Shown here: positions 7,964 through 15,662 of the stretch, piece by piece | Position numbering within the stretch: the first letter of the stretch is position 1 | Layout of the letters: each line of letters starts with the position of its first letter | Origin: Chloroflexi bacterium UBA6077 | GTDB lineage: Bacteria; Chloroflexota; UBA6077 | DNA: 64,000 nucleotides | Assembly (NCBI GenBank): GCA_002436065.1 | Contig: DIXP01000039.1 | Span: 20,085 to 84,084 of the forward strand | Direction of reading: 5' to 3' | The notes under the pieces: model-generated | What the model saw: the letters and a program-made list of their open reading frames with translations, nothing else | Told to the model about the DNA's origin: nothing | Databases searched by the model: none | Position numbers and translations under genes: made by a program

Positions 7964-8991
7964 TGCAGAAAGAGCTGGAGAGGTACTCGCGCCAGATCCT
8001 GTTCGCGGGAATAGGTGAGGAGGGCCAGGAGAAGATACGCGCCTCCAAGGTGCTGCTGGTGGGATGCGGAGCCCTTGGGAGCAACATTGCCAACACCATG
8101 GGTCGGGCGGGCGTGGGCCGGCTGACTATCGTGGATCGGGACTTCGTGGAGTTGAACAACCTGCAGCGGCAGGTGATGTTCGATGAGGAGGACGTAGCCC
8201 GAAGCCTCCCCAAGGCGGTGGCCGCCGCCGAGAAGCTGCGGAGGATCAACTCCCAGGTCGAGGTGGTGCCGGTGGTGGCCGACGTAAACCCGGGCAACGT
8301 CGAGCAGTTCGTGCGGGACGCCGATCTGGTGTTGGACGGCACCGACAACTTCGAGACCCGCTACCTGATTAACGACGCCTGCGTGAAGCTGGGAAAGCCC
8401 TGGGTCTACGGCGGGGTGCTGGCCAGCTACGGCGTCAGCATGACGATCCTCCCGGGGGAAACCCCCTGCCTGCGCTGCATCTTCATGGAGAGCCCGCCCC
8501 CAGGCACCACCCCCACCTGCGACACGGCGGGGATCATCGCCAGCATCGCGGCGATGATCGCCAACATCCAGTGCACTGAGGGGTTGAAGTTGCTGGTGGG
8601 CGCCACCGACAGGGTGAACAGGGGAATGATCTGGATAGACCTGTGGGAGAACAGCTTCGAGAAGCTGTTGGGCAGCGAGAGGTCGGCCGACTGCCCCACC
8701 TGCGCGCATGGGAACTACGAGTTCCTGGACGCGAGGGAGGGGACCCGAACCACCACCATGTGTGGGCGGCAGGCGATCCAGATAAGCCCGCGTAGCGCCC
8801 AGTCCGTCTCCTTCCCGGACCTGGCGTCTCGACTCCAGGGTGCCGGCAAGGTGCAGTACAACGAATACATGCTGCGCTTCCAGGTAGACGGCTACGAGCT
8901 GGTGGTGTTCCCGGACGCCCGGACCCTGATCAAGGGTACCACGGAAGAATCGGTCGCCCGTACCCTGTACGCCCGTTACGTGGGGGCGTAG
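7963..8991 (+). CDS. E1-like adenylyltransferase, ThiF/MoeB family
   Basis: A 342-residue E1 enzyme that activates the C-terminal glycine of a MoaD/ThiS carrier with ATP. The nucleotide loop is VGCGALGSN near residue 34. The adenylate site has DRDFVELNNLQRQ, the thiol site is TCDTAGII, and zinc cysteines appear as CLRC and CPTC. The C-terminal 70 residues continue after the ThiF core but are not a rhodanese domain. It is coupled to the upstream methyltransferase gene and belongs with the carrier and NIL protein in a four-gene unit. The likely substrate is the MoaD-like protein at 6749. Confidence 0.9.
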   Translation: MQKELERYSRQILFAGIGEEGQEKIRASKVLLVGCGALGSNIANTMGRAGVGRLTIVDRDFVELNNLQRQVMFDEEDVARSLPKAVAAAEKLRRINSQVEVVPVVADVNPGNVEQFVRDADLVLDGTDNFETRYLINDACVKLGKPWVYGGVLASYGVSMTILPGETPCLRCIFMESPPPGTTPTCDTAGIIASIAAMIANIQCTEGLKLLVGATDRVNRGMIWIDLWENSFEKLLGSERSADCPTCAHGNYEFLDAREGTRTTTMCGRQAIQISPRSAQSVSFPDLASRLQGAGKVQYNEYMLRFQVDGYELVVFPDARTLIKGTTEESVARTLYARYVGA

Positions 8992-9015
8992 GCTCGAGCC
9001 GGGTTTCCACGAGAA

Positions 9016-9046
9016 GGCCCCACCGGAGCATTCATTCGGTGGGGCC
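9016..9046 (+). terminator. Terminator after the NIL-MoaD-methyltransferase-E1 operon
   Basis: Perfect ten-base stem GGCCCCACCG / CGGTGGGGCC with an eleven-base loop, followed by ATTT, 25 bases after the E1 stop codon. Confidence 0.8.
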
Positions 9047-9122
9047 ATTTGCCACCTCGACGTGACATAAATGCGCCCCACATTTCCGTGCATGGTTTGG
9101 CTGACCGCCCGCCGCTGATGAA

Positions 9123-9310
9123 CCTTAACAAATAAAGCTGACACGGTATGGCTAACAGGCGTGTCCACACTGTGGGAGGGCGAGCCTCCTGGCGAGCCAC
9201 CTGTTGGAGTCTGTCGCCTGCTCCCCCTACTGGACGGCTCAGCAGGAGCTTCGCCCTCCCGGGCAGGAGCTTCGCCCTCCTCGGGCTACTGTCAGGTTTA
9301 TTTGTTAGCG
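9123..9310. mobile_element. MITE-like element with 21-base terminal inverted repeats
   Basis: Ends at 9123-9143 and 9290-9310 are inverted copies (18 of 21 identical, core TAACAAATAAA). Inside, GCAGGAGCTTCGCCCTCC is repeated in tandem near 9242 and 9262, and the related opposite-strand form GGGAGGGCGAGCCTCCTG lies near 9173. No transposase is encoded. The rest of the 9047-9568 gap holds short repeats with a GTTCACGGCCAGGCGTC-type core (9381 and 9450 areas) and no convincing gene. Confidence 0.5.
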
Positions 9311-9568
9311 ACCATAAGGGTCCTATCCCCACAACCGGTCCCAGCCCGGTTTACCGGGCTTGAGCGTCTCAGACTGGCCCGTTCACGGCCAGGCGTCTCA
9401 GCACGCACGGCATGGTATTGGCCGCCCGAACGCCAGCCGGCGGGCCTGGTTCGTTTACGGCCAAGCGTCGAGGTTGAGGCGTCCTAACACCTGCCTTGCC
9501 GTTCCTCCGGACATGCTGTATTGTTGAGTTGGACAGTCGGGATTATCGATTACTATGTTGGTGCTGCC

Positions 9569-10006
9569 TTGCGGATCTCCAGGAAGAGCGATTATGCCCT
9601 TAGGGCGATGATAGAGTTGGCCAGGAGCCACGGGGATCGCCCCCTTCAAACGGGGGAGATAGCCGCCCGCCGCTCAATACCTGAGTCGTTCCTGGAGCAG
9701 TTGCTCCCTGCGCTACGTAAGGCGGGGATCGTGGCCAGCCTTCGTGGCCCGAGGGGAGGGCATTCCCTCGCCATCCCGCCTTCGGAGTTGACGGCGGGGG
9801 ATGTGATGCGTGCGATGGAAGGAATGCTGCTCGAGGTGGAGTGCAACTCCTCCGGCGCCCCCTGTGCATTGGTTGACGGCTGTGCCGTGCACGACATGTG
9901 GCAGGAGTTGAGGGCTGCGATGGAACAGGTTCTGGACCGGACCACGATCGAGGATCTGGCTGCCCGCGAAGCGGAGAAGCGGGGATCGGCAATGTACTAC
10001 ATATAG
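9569..10006 (+). CDS. Rrf2/IscR-family transcriptional regulator
   Basis: About 145 residues from TTG at 9569 (LRISRKSDYALRAM, the canonical Rrf2 start). A winged helix at residues 1-70 is followed by a dimer helix. Three cysteines, CNSSGAPC then C after five residues, sit where IscR binds an Fe-S cluster, so it may sense Fe-S or cysteine status. It precedes a JAMM protease and a cysteine synthase gene, suggesting it controls cysteine supply as CymR or IscR does. A -35-like TTGGAC (9535-9540) lies just upstream. Confidence 0.85.
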   Translation: MRISRKSDYALRAMIELARSHGDRPLQTGEIAARRSIPESFLEQLLPALRKAGIVASLRGPRGGHSLAIPPSELTAGDVMRAMEGMLLEVECNSSGAPCALVDGCAVHDMWQELRAAMEQVLDRTTIEDLAAREAEKRGSAMYYI

Positions 10007-10145
10007 AGATGGGATCGATCGAGCCTGGCGCACGATCTGCGAAGGAGCAAGGCGAGAGGCATCAACGTTGCCGGTTGGACACGGTAGCGAGAGCCCTTGT
10101 GACCATGTCCGTAGAGTCTCGCGTCCGACAGGGGAAAGGAGTGGG

Positions 10146-10595
10146 ATGATGCTGGGTCGAAAACCGAAGGAGATGCGCCTGCCAGGGGGATTTCTTCGGG
10201 AGATCCTGGATCACGCTCATGAAGGCAGACCCAACGAGATCTGTGGGCTGATAGCGGGCCAGGGCGGCCAGGCGGTGAAGCTGTACAGGACGACCAATGA
10301 CGATCCGAACCCCCGGGTGAGGTTCAACGTAGAGCCGATGGAGCTGCTGGATGCGCTGAGAGAGATGGAGGAGAAGGGTTGGGAACTCCTCTCCATCTAC
10401 CATTCTCATCCCGCAAGCGAAGCCTATCCCTCCGCCACCGACGTGGGGCTGTGCCACTACGACAACGCTGTTTACATAATCGTCTCGCTTGCATACAGGG
10501 CGCCGCAGGTGCGCGCCTTTACGATCGATGGCGACCTGGTGACGGAAGTCGACCTCATCATTGACGAGGATGGCGTCCCCACAAGGGCTGCCTAG
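10146..10595 (+). CDS. JAMM/MPN+ metalloprotease (Mec+/HcyD-like, M67 family)
   Basis: A 149-residue zinc protease. The JAMM signature is complete: catalytic Glu in NEICGLIAG, then HSHPASEAYPSATD giving HxHP-x7-SxxD. Bacterial homologues cut after the di-glycine of beta-grasp carriers. Mec+ frees cysteine from CysO-cysteine, and HcyD trims the HcyS precursor. ATG at 10146 (or 10149) follows GGAAAGGAG. It lies between an Rrf2 regulator and cysteine synthase, and is the best candidate to process the MoaD-like protein at 6749, which carries a tail after its GG. Confidence 0.88.
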   Translation: MMLGRKPKEMRLPGGFLREILDHAHEGRPNEICGLIAGQGGQAVKLYRTTNDDPNPRVRFNVEPMELLDALREMEEKGWELLSIYHSHPASEAYPSATDVGLCHYDNAVYIIVSLAYRAPQVRAFTIDGDLVTEVDLIIDEDGVPTRAA

Positions 10596-10620
10596 GACCT
10601 GACTAGGCTGGTTTGGACAC

Positions 10621-10647
10621 GTAGGGCAGCGCTCTGCTCTGCACTAC
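10621..10647. repeat. Relic of the GTAGTGCAGG palindromic repeat
   Basis: A 27-base near-palindrome with ends GTAGGGCAG and CTGCACTAC. It matches the fused termini of the larger elements at 11640-11774 and 13042-13175, with the central part missing. Confidence 0.45.
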
Positions 10648-10673
10648 CTATCACTTAGAACGAGGAGGCAGGC

Positions 10674-11600
10674 ATGAGAGTAGCCAGCGACGTGACGGAG
10701 TTGATTGGCAAGACGCCACTCGTGAGACTGAATCGGGTGACTGAGGGGTGTGTCGCCACGGTGGTGGCGAAGCTGGAGAGCTTCAACCCACTCTCCAGCG
10801 TAAAGGACCGGATCGGCTTCAGCATGATCCACGAAGCGGAGGCCCAGGGGCTGATCAAGCCCGGCGAGACGGTGCTGGTGGAGCCGACCAGCGGCAACAC
10901 CGGCATCGGCCTGGCCTTCGTTGCCGCGGCCCGAGGCTATCGCCTGATCCTCACAATGCCCGAGACGATGAGTGTAGAGCGGCGGCAGTTGGTGAAGGCG
11001 TTGGGAGCAGAAGTGGTGCTCACTCCTGGCTCCGAGGGGATGCTGGGGGCGGTGAAGCAGGCAGAGCAGCTGGTAGCCGAGACCCCCAATGGATGGATGC
11101 CCTACCAGTTCCAGAACCCGGCCAACCCTAAGATCCACAGAGAGACGACGGCCGTGGAGATATGGGATGACACCGATGGCCAGGTGGACATCTTCGTGGC
11201 CGGAGTGGGGACGGGTGGCACCATCACAGGGGTGGGGCAGCTGTTGAAGGAGAGGAAAGCTGAGTCAAGGGTGGTGGCGGTCGAGCCGAAGGCTTCGCCG
11301 GTGTTGTCGGGAGGCAAGCCTGGACCGCACCGGATCCAGGGCATCGGCGCGGGGTTCGTGCCTGCTGTTCTGGACCTGGCTCTGCTGGACGAGGTCGTCC
11401 AGGTGGAGAACGATGACGCGTTCTCCATGGCCAGGCGGCTTGCCAGGGAGGAGGGCCTCCTGGTGGGTATCTCCTCTGGCGCGGCAGCCTGGGCGGCGAT
11501 CGAACTGGCGAAGCGACCCGAAAACGCCGGCAGACTGGTAGTGGTGTTGTTCCCAGACACGGGCGAGCGCTACCTGAGCACCCCTCTGTACCAGGATTAG
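10674..11600 (+). CDS. Cysteine synthase (CysK/CysM family)
   Basis: A 308-residue fold-type II PLP enzyme. The PLP lysine sits in PLSSVKDRIG near residue 45, the substrate loop is TSGNTGIG, the phosphate loop is GVGTGGTITG, and the C-terminal SGAAAWAA segment is present. It makes cysteine from O-acetylserine or O-phosphoserine with sulfide, or from a carrier thiocarboxylate as CysM does in mycobacteria. ATG at 10674 follows GAGGAGG. Linkage to a JAMM protease makes the carrier-dependent option plausible, but the donor cannot be fixed from sequence. Confidence 0.92.
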   Translation: MRVASDVTELIGKTPLVRLNRVTEGCVATVVAKLESFNPLSSVKDRIGFSMIHEAEAQGLIKPGETVLVEPTSGNTGIGLAFVAAARGYRLILTMPETMSVERRQLVKALGAEVVLTPGSEGMLGAVKQAEQLVAETPNGWMPYQFQNPANPKIHRETTAVEIWDDTDGQVDIFVAGVGTGGTITGVGQLLKERKAESRVVAVEPKASPVLSGGKPGPHRIQGIGAGFVPAVLDLALLDEVVQVENDDAFSMARRLAREEGLLVGISSGAAAWAAIELAKRPENAGRLVVVLFPDTGERYLSTPLYQD

Positions 11601-11639
11601 TGACCGAGCCGCCGACGTTCCGCCAACCCGAACCTGCCT

Positions 11640-11774
11640 CGTAGTGCAGGGCGCTCTGCCCTGCCACCCGTTGGCGTACACCGAATCGGCCGCATGGCCT
11701 ACCCGCGCCTGGACACATGGCCAATGGGGCGGGTCAGGGCAACTGGACGGCAGGGCAGAGCGCCCTGCACTACG
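11640..11774. repeat. MITE-like palindromic element, copy 1
   Basis: Perfect 26-base inverted arms (11640-11665 and 11749-11774, starting GTAGTGCAGGGCGC) enclose about 83 bases. The inner ACCCGTTGGCGTAC segment is shared with the copy at 13042-13175. A 15-mer, ACGGATCGGGTGGAG, is repeated just after it at 11772-11786 and 11798-11812. No coding sequence is seen in 11601-11927. Confidence 0.7.
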
Positions 11775-11867
11775 GATCGGGTGGAGCACCCAGCGCCACG
11801 GATCGGGTGGAGAGCCCTGCAGTACGGTCAGGCGCCCTCGTCCCGCATGCTGTCGTTCGGTCCTCGG

Positions 11868-11873
11868 TATAAT
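11868..11873 (+). promoter_or_regulatory. -10 box of the mnmA promoter
   Basis: A perfect TATAAT 55 bases upstream of the mnmA start. No good -35 hexamer is seen at 16-18 bases. Confidence 0.4.
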
Positions 11874-11927
11874 TGAGCTAGTGGCTGAATAGCCAAATGT
11901 GTTGCTTCAAGCGAGAGGTGCGCAGGC

Positions 11928-13046
11928 TTGTCTGATCTGGTCGTCGTGGCTATGAGCGGGGGCGTGGATAGCTCCGTGGCCGCTGCTCTCTTGAAGGAGC
12001 AGGGTTACAGGGTGATAGGGGTTACCCTGAATGTGTGGCCGGAAGAACTCTCAGTCGGTGTGGAGTCGCGCCACAGCGCCTGCTGCTCTCTTGACTCCGT
12101 GGGAGATGCACGGCGAGTGGCCGATCGGCTGGGGATTCCTCACTACACCCTGAACTTCCGCGACCTCTTCGAGAGCACTGTGATCCAGGACTTCCTGAAG
12201 GAGTATCGGAGGGGGCGCACCCCGAACCCCTGTGTTCGGTGCAACCGCTTCGTCAAGTTCGAGGCGTTGCTGGAGAGGGCGCTATCGTGGGGGGCGACCT
12301 GGCTGGCCACCGGCCACTATGCGCGAGTGGGTCGATCGCCGGATGGTAGATTTAGCCTGGCCAAAGCGGCGGACCCGTCCAAGGACCAGAGCTATGCCCT
12401 CTGCTTTCTAACGCAGGAGCAGCTGGCTCATACCCTCCTCCCATTGAGCGAGCTAACCAAGACGGAAACCCGGGTGGTGGCGGCGCGGCTGGGGTTGCCC
12501 ACCGCTGAGAAGCCCGATAGCCAGGAGATCTGCTTCGTCCCCGGGAACTATGGGGATTTCCTCCGTCGACGCGTGCCGGAGGTGGTACGGCCGGGGCCTA
12601 TCGTGAACCGTGGGGGTGATGTGCTGGGGACTCATCAGGGCATCGCCTTTCACACTGTGGGGCAGCGAAAGGGGCTGGGTATCGCTGCCGGCAGGCCGCT
12701 GTTCGTGGTGGAGATCGATCCGGAGCGGAACCGTGTGGTTGTGGGAGAGAGGGAAGATGCCTACTCCGGGGGACTGGTTGCCGAGGACCTGAACTGGGTA
12801 TCGATGCCAGAGCCGGAGGGGCCGACCCGCGTTGGGGCGCGCATCCGGTATCGCTCTCCGGAGGTGGGAGCCACGGCGAAGGCTCAGTCGGACGGGACGC
12901 TGCTGGTCCAGTTCGACGAGCCGCAGAGGGCCGTGACGCCTGGACAGGTCGTTGCCCTGTACCAGGGCGATGCCGTGATTGCCGGCGGAACGATCAGGAG
13001 AGCCATTAGCCAGCAGCCGGGCGCTCCGACGCAGTCCAATTCGTAG
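11928..13046 (+). CDS. mnmA: tRNA-specific 2-thiouridylase MnmA
   Basis: A 372-residue enzyme that thiolates U34 of Lys, Glu and Gln tRNAs using ATP and a relayed persulfide sulfur. The PP-loop AMSGGVDSSVAA is at residues 8-19. The catalytic cysteine pair is in NPCVRCN near residue 100 and SQEICFV near residue 200. The ATP motif TGHYAR and the C-terminal beta barrel (HTVGQRKGLGIA) are present. TTG at 11928 follows GAGAGG. The stop codon lies inside the left arm of the palindromic element at 13042, so the repeat sets the end of the protein. Confidence 0.95.
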   Translation: MSDLVVVAMSGGVDSSVAAALLKEQGYRVIGVTLNVWPEELSVGVESRHSACCSLDSVGDARRVADRLGIPHYTLNFRDLFESTVIQDFLKEYRRGRTPNPCVRCNRFVKFEALLERALSWGATWLATGHYARVGRSPDGRFSLAKAADPSKDQSYALCFLTQEQLAHTLLPLSELTKTETRVVAARLGLPTAEKPDSQEICFVPGNYGDFLRRRVPEVVRPGPIVNRGGDVLGTHQGIAFHTVGQRKGLGIAAGRPLFVVEIDPERNRVVVGEREDAYSGGLVAEDLNWVSMPEPEGPTRVGARIRYRSPEVGATAKAQSDGTLLVQFDEPQRAVTPGQVVALYQGDAVIAGGTIRRAISQQPGAPTQSNS

Positions 13047-13175
13047 TGCAGGGACCTGTGCCCTGCAACCCGTTGGCGTACCCGCACATAACCCACCTGC
13101 CATAACCCCCCGCCTCCATACGTAACGGCGCGGGGCAGGGCAACAGGACGGCAGGGCACAGGTCCCTGCACTACG
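13042..13175. repeat. MITE-like palindromic element, copy 2
   Basis: Perfect 25-base arms (13042-13066 and 13151-13175) with the same outer sequence as copy 1. Three inner arm positions differ from copy 1 and all three are compensated in the opposite arm. It lies between mnmA and larE. Confidence 0.7.
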
Positions 13176-13207
13176 CGTCAGGGCCGATTCACACATAGAG
13201 AGGTTCA

Positions 13208-14032
13208 ATGGACGAACTGCACGCGAAACTCTACGAATTGAAGAAGACGCTTCGGGCGATGGGCAGTGTGGCGGTCGCCTACTCGGGAGGAGTCGACAGC
13301 ACATTTCTGCTGAAGGTTGCACTGGACGAATTGGGACGGGATCGGGTTCTAGGCATTGTCGCCACCTCGGCCACCTATCCGGCCTCGGAGATGGAGGACG
13401 CCCGCACGCTGGCGGAGGAGATGGGGGCGCGGATACGGGTCGTGCAGACAGACGAGTTCTCCAATCCGGACTTCGTGCGGAATTCACCCGATCGCTGCTT
13501 CCACTGCAAGAGCGGACTGCTCGACCTGCTCATTCCCATGACCCAGGAGTCCGGGCTGAGCCACCTGCTACATGGTGTGAACGCCGACGACCTGGGCGAC
13601 TATCGGCCGGGCATCGCCGCCGCCAAGCAGAGGGGTGTTCGGGCCCCTCTCCAGGAAGTGGGGCTGACGAAGGGCGAGATCCGGCGGCTCTCTCGCGAGC
13701 TGGGGCTTCGGACGTGGGACAAGCCGGCCTACGCATGTCTTGCCTCCAGGATACCCTACGGCCAGCCCATCACCCGTGAGGCGTTGCTAAGCATCGACGC
13801 CGCCGAGGCATATCTGAGGGAGTTGGGTTTCCGGCAGGTGAGGGTGCGCCACCACGGTGAGGTGGCCCGGATCGAGGTGCCCAGGGATGAGATCTGTCGC
13901 CTTCTGGACGAGGGGCTCGCCGAGAGAGTGGTGACCAGGCTGAAGGAGGTGGGTTACCTCTACGTTACCCTGGACCTCCAGGGGTACCGCATGGGCAGCA
14001 TGAACGAATCGTTCTCCAATATGCTAGCATAG
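13208..14032 (+). CDS. larE: LarE-like ATP-dependent sacrificial sulfur transferase
   Basis: A 274-residue PP-loop enzyme with AYSGGVDSTFL at residues 24-34. LarE adenylates the pyridinium dicarboxylate mononucleotide and gives up the sulfur of its own cysteine to build the nickel-pincer cofactor of lactate racemase and related enzymes. Cys177 in YACLASRIPYG corresponds to the sacrificial Cys176 of Lactobacillus plantarum LarE. Extra cysteines in RCFHCKSG raise the option of a Cys3/Fe-S type LarE. larA, larB and larC are not in the window. Confidence 0.88.
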   Translation: MDELHAKLYELKKTLRAMGSVAVAYSGGVDSTFLLKVALDELGRDRVLGIVATSATYPASEMEDARTLAEEMGARIRVVQTDEFSNPDFVRNSPDRCFHCKSGLLDLLIPMTQESGLSHLLHGVNADDLGDYRPGIAAAKQRGVRAPLQEVGLTKGEIRRLSRELGLRTWDKPAYACLASRIPYGQPITREALLSIDAAEAYLRELGFRQVRVRHHGEVARIEVPRDEICRLLDEGLAERVVTRLKEVGYLYVTLDLQGYRMGSMNESFSNMLA

Positions 14033-14070
14033 CCGGGACCTACGATTCTACGCTGACGGAGGTAGCCACC

Positions 14071-14526
14071 ATGGCGATGACGGTGGAAGGTGCCATCGAT
14101 AGGGCGCGATTTCTGTTCGACCACGAGTACAGTTGAGCCGAGACCTCCTTGCAGGTGCTGCAAGATGTCTTCGGGCTTGAGGGCGAGAGGCTCTGGGCCG
14201 CCGCATCCGGCCTGGCCGGTGGAGTGTCACGCTACCAGACGATCTGCGGTGCATTGCTGGGCGCTACCGTGGGCTTTGGGCTTCAGGAGGGCCGTGCCGG
14301 CGGGACGACAAAAGAGGTTGCCGATCGCGTCCGACCTAGGGTCCGCGGCCTGGTGGAAGGTTTCCGGGAGAGATTTGGCGAGATCGAGTGCGGCAAGTTG
14401 ATCCCCTTCGACCTGGACGGCCCCGGCGGACAAGAGGCATTCAAGGCTAGCGACGCGAAGGATCGACTCTGCCACCAATATGTGCGGTTCGTAGTGGAGA
14501 CGGTGGCGAGGGAGAAGTGGCGCTGA
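14071..14526 (+). CDS. C_GCAxxG_C_C family redox protein with in-frame UGA, probable selenoprotein
   Basis: A 151-residue reading frame from ATG 14071, preceded by GGAGG, containing one internal TGA at 14134-14136 (codon 22). The TGA falls where the family has its first conserved Cys (FDHEYS-TGA-AETSLQVLQDVFGL). The remaining motifs follow intact: YQTICGALLG, then IECGK and DRLCHQY. Homology runs straight through the TGA, and no ribosome site precedes the only downstream start (TTG 14149). A stem-loop at 14148-14164 sits where a bacterial SECIS is expected. The stop overlaps queG by ten bases. Read-through as selenocysteine is the best explanation; a nonsense mutation is the alternative. Confidence 0.78.
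14148..14164 (+). promoter_or_regulatory. Candidate bacterial SECIS stem-loop
   Basis: Perfect seven-base stem CTTGCAG / CTGCAAG with loop GTG, starting 11 bases after the UGA, apical loop about 18 bases after it. Bacterial SECIS elements lie directly downstream of the UGA, and their apical loops usually carry a G among the first two bases, as here. Confidence 0.6.
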
Positions 14527-15644
14527 GCGATAGCATTAAGGAGTGGGCGGAAAGGGCGGGCTTCGACCGAGTGGCCATAGCCTCAACCGAGGCTATGCCG
14601 GAGGCCGAGCGGGCCACCCTGGAGCGGGTTCGGTCCGGCATGCTGGCTGGCATGGACTGGTTCACCGAGGAACGAGCCCGCACCGGTTGCCGTCCCTCAG
14701 AGTTGCTATCAGGCGCTGCCTCTGTGATTGTACTGGCCAAATGCTACCTGCCCCCCGAAGACCGTCGACTCCTCCCTCCTGAGGAGCCCTATGGGCGGAT
14801 CGCTCGCTACGCCTGGGGTGAGGACTACCACGATCTGTTGCCCAGGATGATCGACGAGTTGCTGGAGCGGATAAACAGATCCAGGAGCACCCTCCCCAAG
14901 ACAAGGGCTCTGGTGGATAGCGGCCCCCTGGCCGAGAAGGCCCTGGCCGTCCGCTCTGGAATGGGATGGTACGGCAAGAGCGGCCTCGTGATCACCCCCG
15001 ATTACGGGTCCTGGGTCTTTCTGAGCGAGGTGATATCAGATCTCAAGCTGAAGCCGGACAGGTCGGTGCAACGGGATTGCGGCGACTGCCATCGCTGCGT
15101 CGACAACTGCCCTACCGGCGCGCTCGTTTCCCCCTATGTAGTGGATGCCCGCCGCTGCATCTCCTATCTCACGATCGAGCATCGCGGGGCGATTCCCACG
15201 GAACTCCGGCAGAGCATGGGCAACTGGATCTTTGGCTGTGATGTTTGCCAGGAGGTGTGCCCGCACAACCGCCTGGTTCGGCCGACGGAAGATCCCGTCT
15301 TCGCCGCGCGCAAGGGAGTAGGCCCATATCCCACCTTGCACTCCCTGCTTGCCCTGGACAAGGATGGATTTAAGCGACTATTCGCCCGTAACCCCATCTT
15401 GAGGGCCAGGAGAAGGGGACTCCTCCGTAACGTGGCGGTGGCGCTGGGGAATAGTAGAGATTCCAGCTCGGTACCGGTGCTCGCCGCCGCGCTGAGGGAT
15501 CCGGAACCCCTCGTGCGGTCGCACGCTGCCTGGGCCATGGGGCAGATCGGTGGACGTAGGGCCAGGCTGGCTCTGGAGGATAGGCTGACCGGCGAGACCG
15601 ATGTAGTAGTGGCCCAGGAGATGATACTGGCGCTGGAGAGATAG
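14517..15644 (+). CDS. queG: Epoxyqueuosine reductase QueG
   Basis: A 375-residue cobalamin-dependent iron-sulfur enzyme that reduces epoxyqueuosine to queuosine in tRNA anticodons. Two ferredoxin-type clusters are seen as CGDCHRCVDNCPTGAL and CDVCQEVCPHN near residues 185-250. The C-terminal part is a HEAT-like repeat (VPVLAAALRDPEPLVRSHAAWAMGQIGG). GTG at 14517 overlaps the end of the upstream selenoprotein-like gene, so the two are coupled. Family members without that partner are common, so the pairing itself is uninformative. Confidence 0.93.
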   Translation: MALSDSIKEWAERAGFDRVAIASTEAMPEAERATLERVRSGMLAGMDWFTEERARTGCRPSELLSGAASVIVLAKCYLPPEDRRLLPPEEPYGRIARYAWGEDYHDLLPRMIDELLERINRSRSTLPKTRALVDSGPLAEKALAVRSGMGWYGKSGLVITPDYGSWVFLSEVISDLKLKPDRSVQRDCGDCHRCVDNCPTGALVSPYVVDARRCISYLTIEHRGAIPTELRQSMGNWIFGCDVCQEVCPHNRLVRPTEDPVFAARKGVGPYPTLHSLLALDKDGFKRLFARNPILRARRRGLLRNVAVALGNSRDSSSVPVLAAALRDPEPLVRSHAAWAMGQIGGRRARLALEDRLTGETDVVVAQEMILALER

Positions 15645-15662
15645 AAGGAGGTGCATCACACC

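Noticed and set aside
9240..9280. CRISPR-like tandem repeat
   Set aside because: Only two directly adjacent copies of an 18-mer with no spacers and no cas genes.
9161..9487. Two overlapping plus-strand frames of 70-108 codons between the E1 and Rrf2 genes
   Set aside because: They consist mostly of translated MITE and short repeats and lack ribosome sites.
14149..14526. Short version of the C_GCAxxG protein starting after the UGA
   Set aside because: The TTG start has no ribosome site and removes a conserved part of the family; the ATG at 14071 with GGAGG is better.
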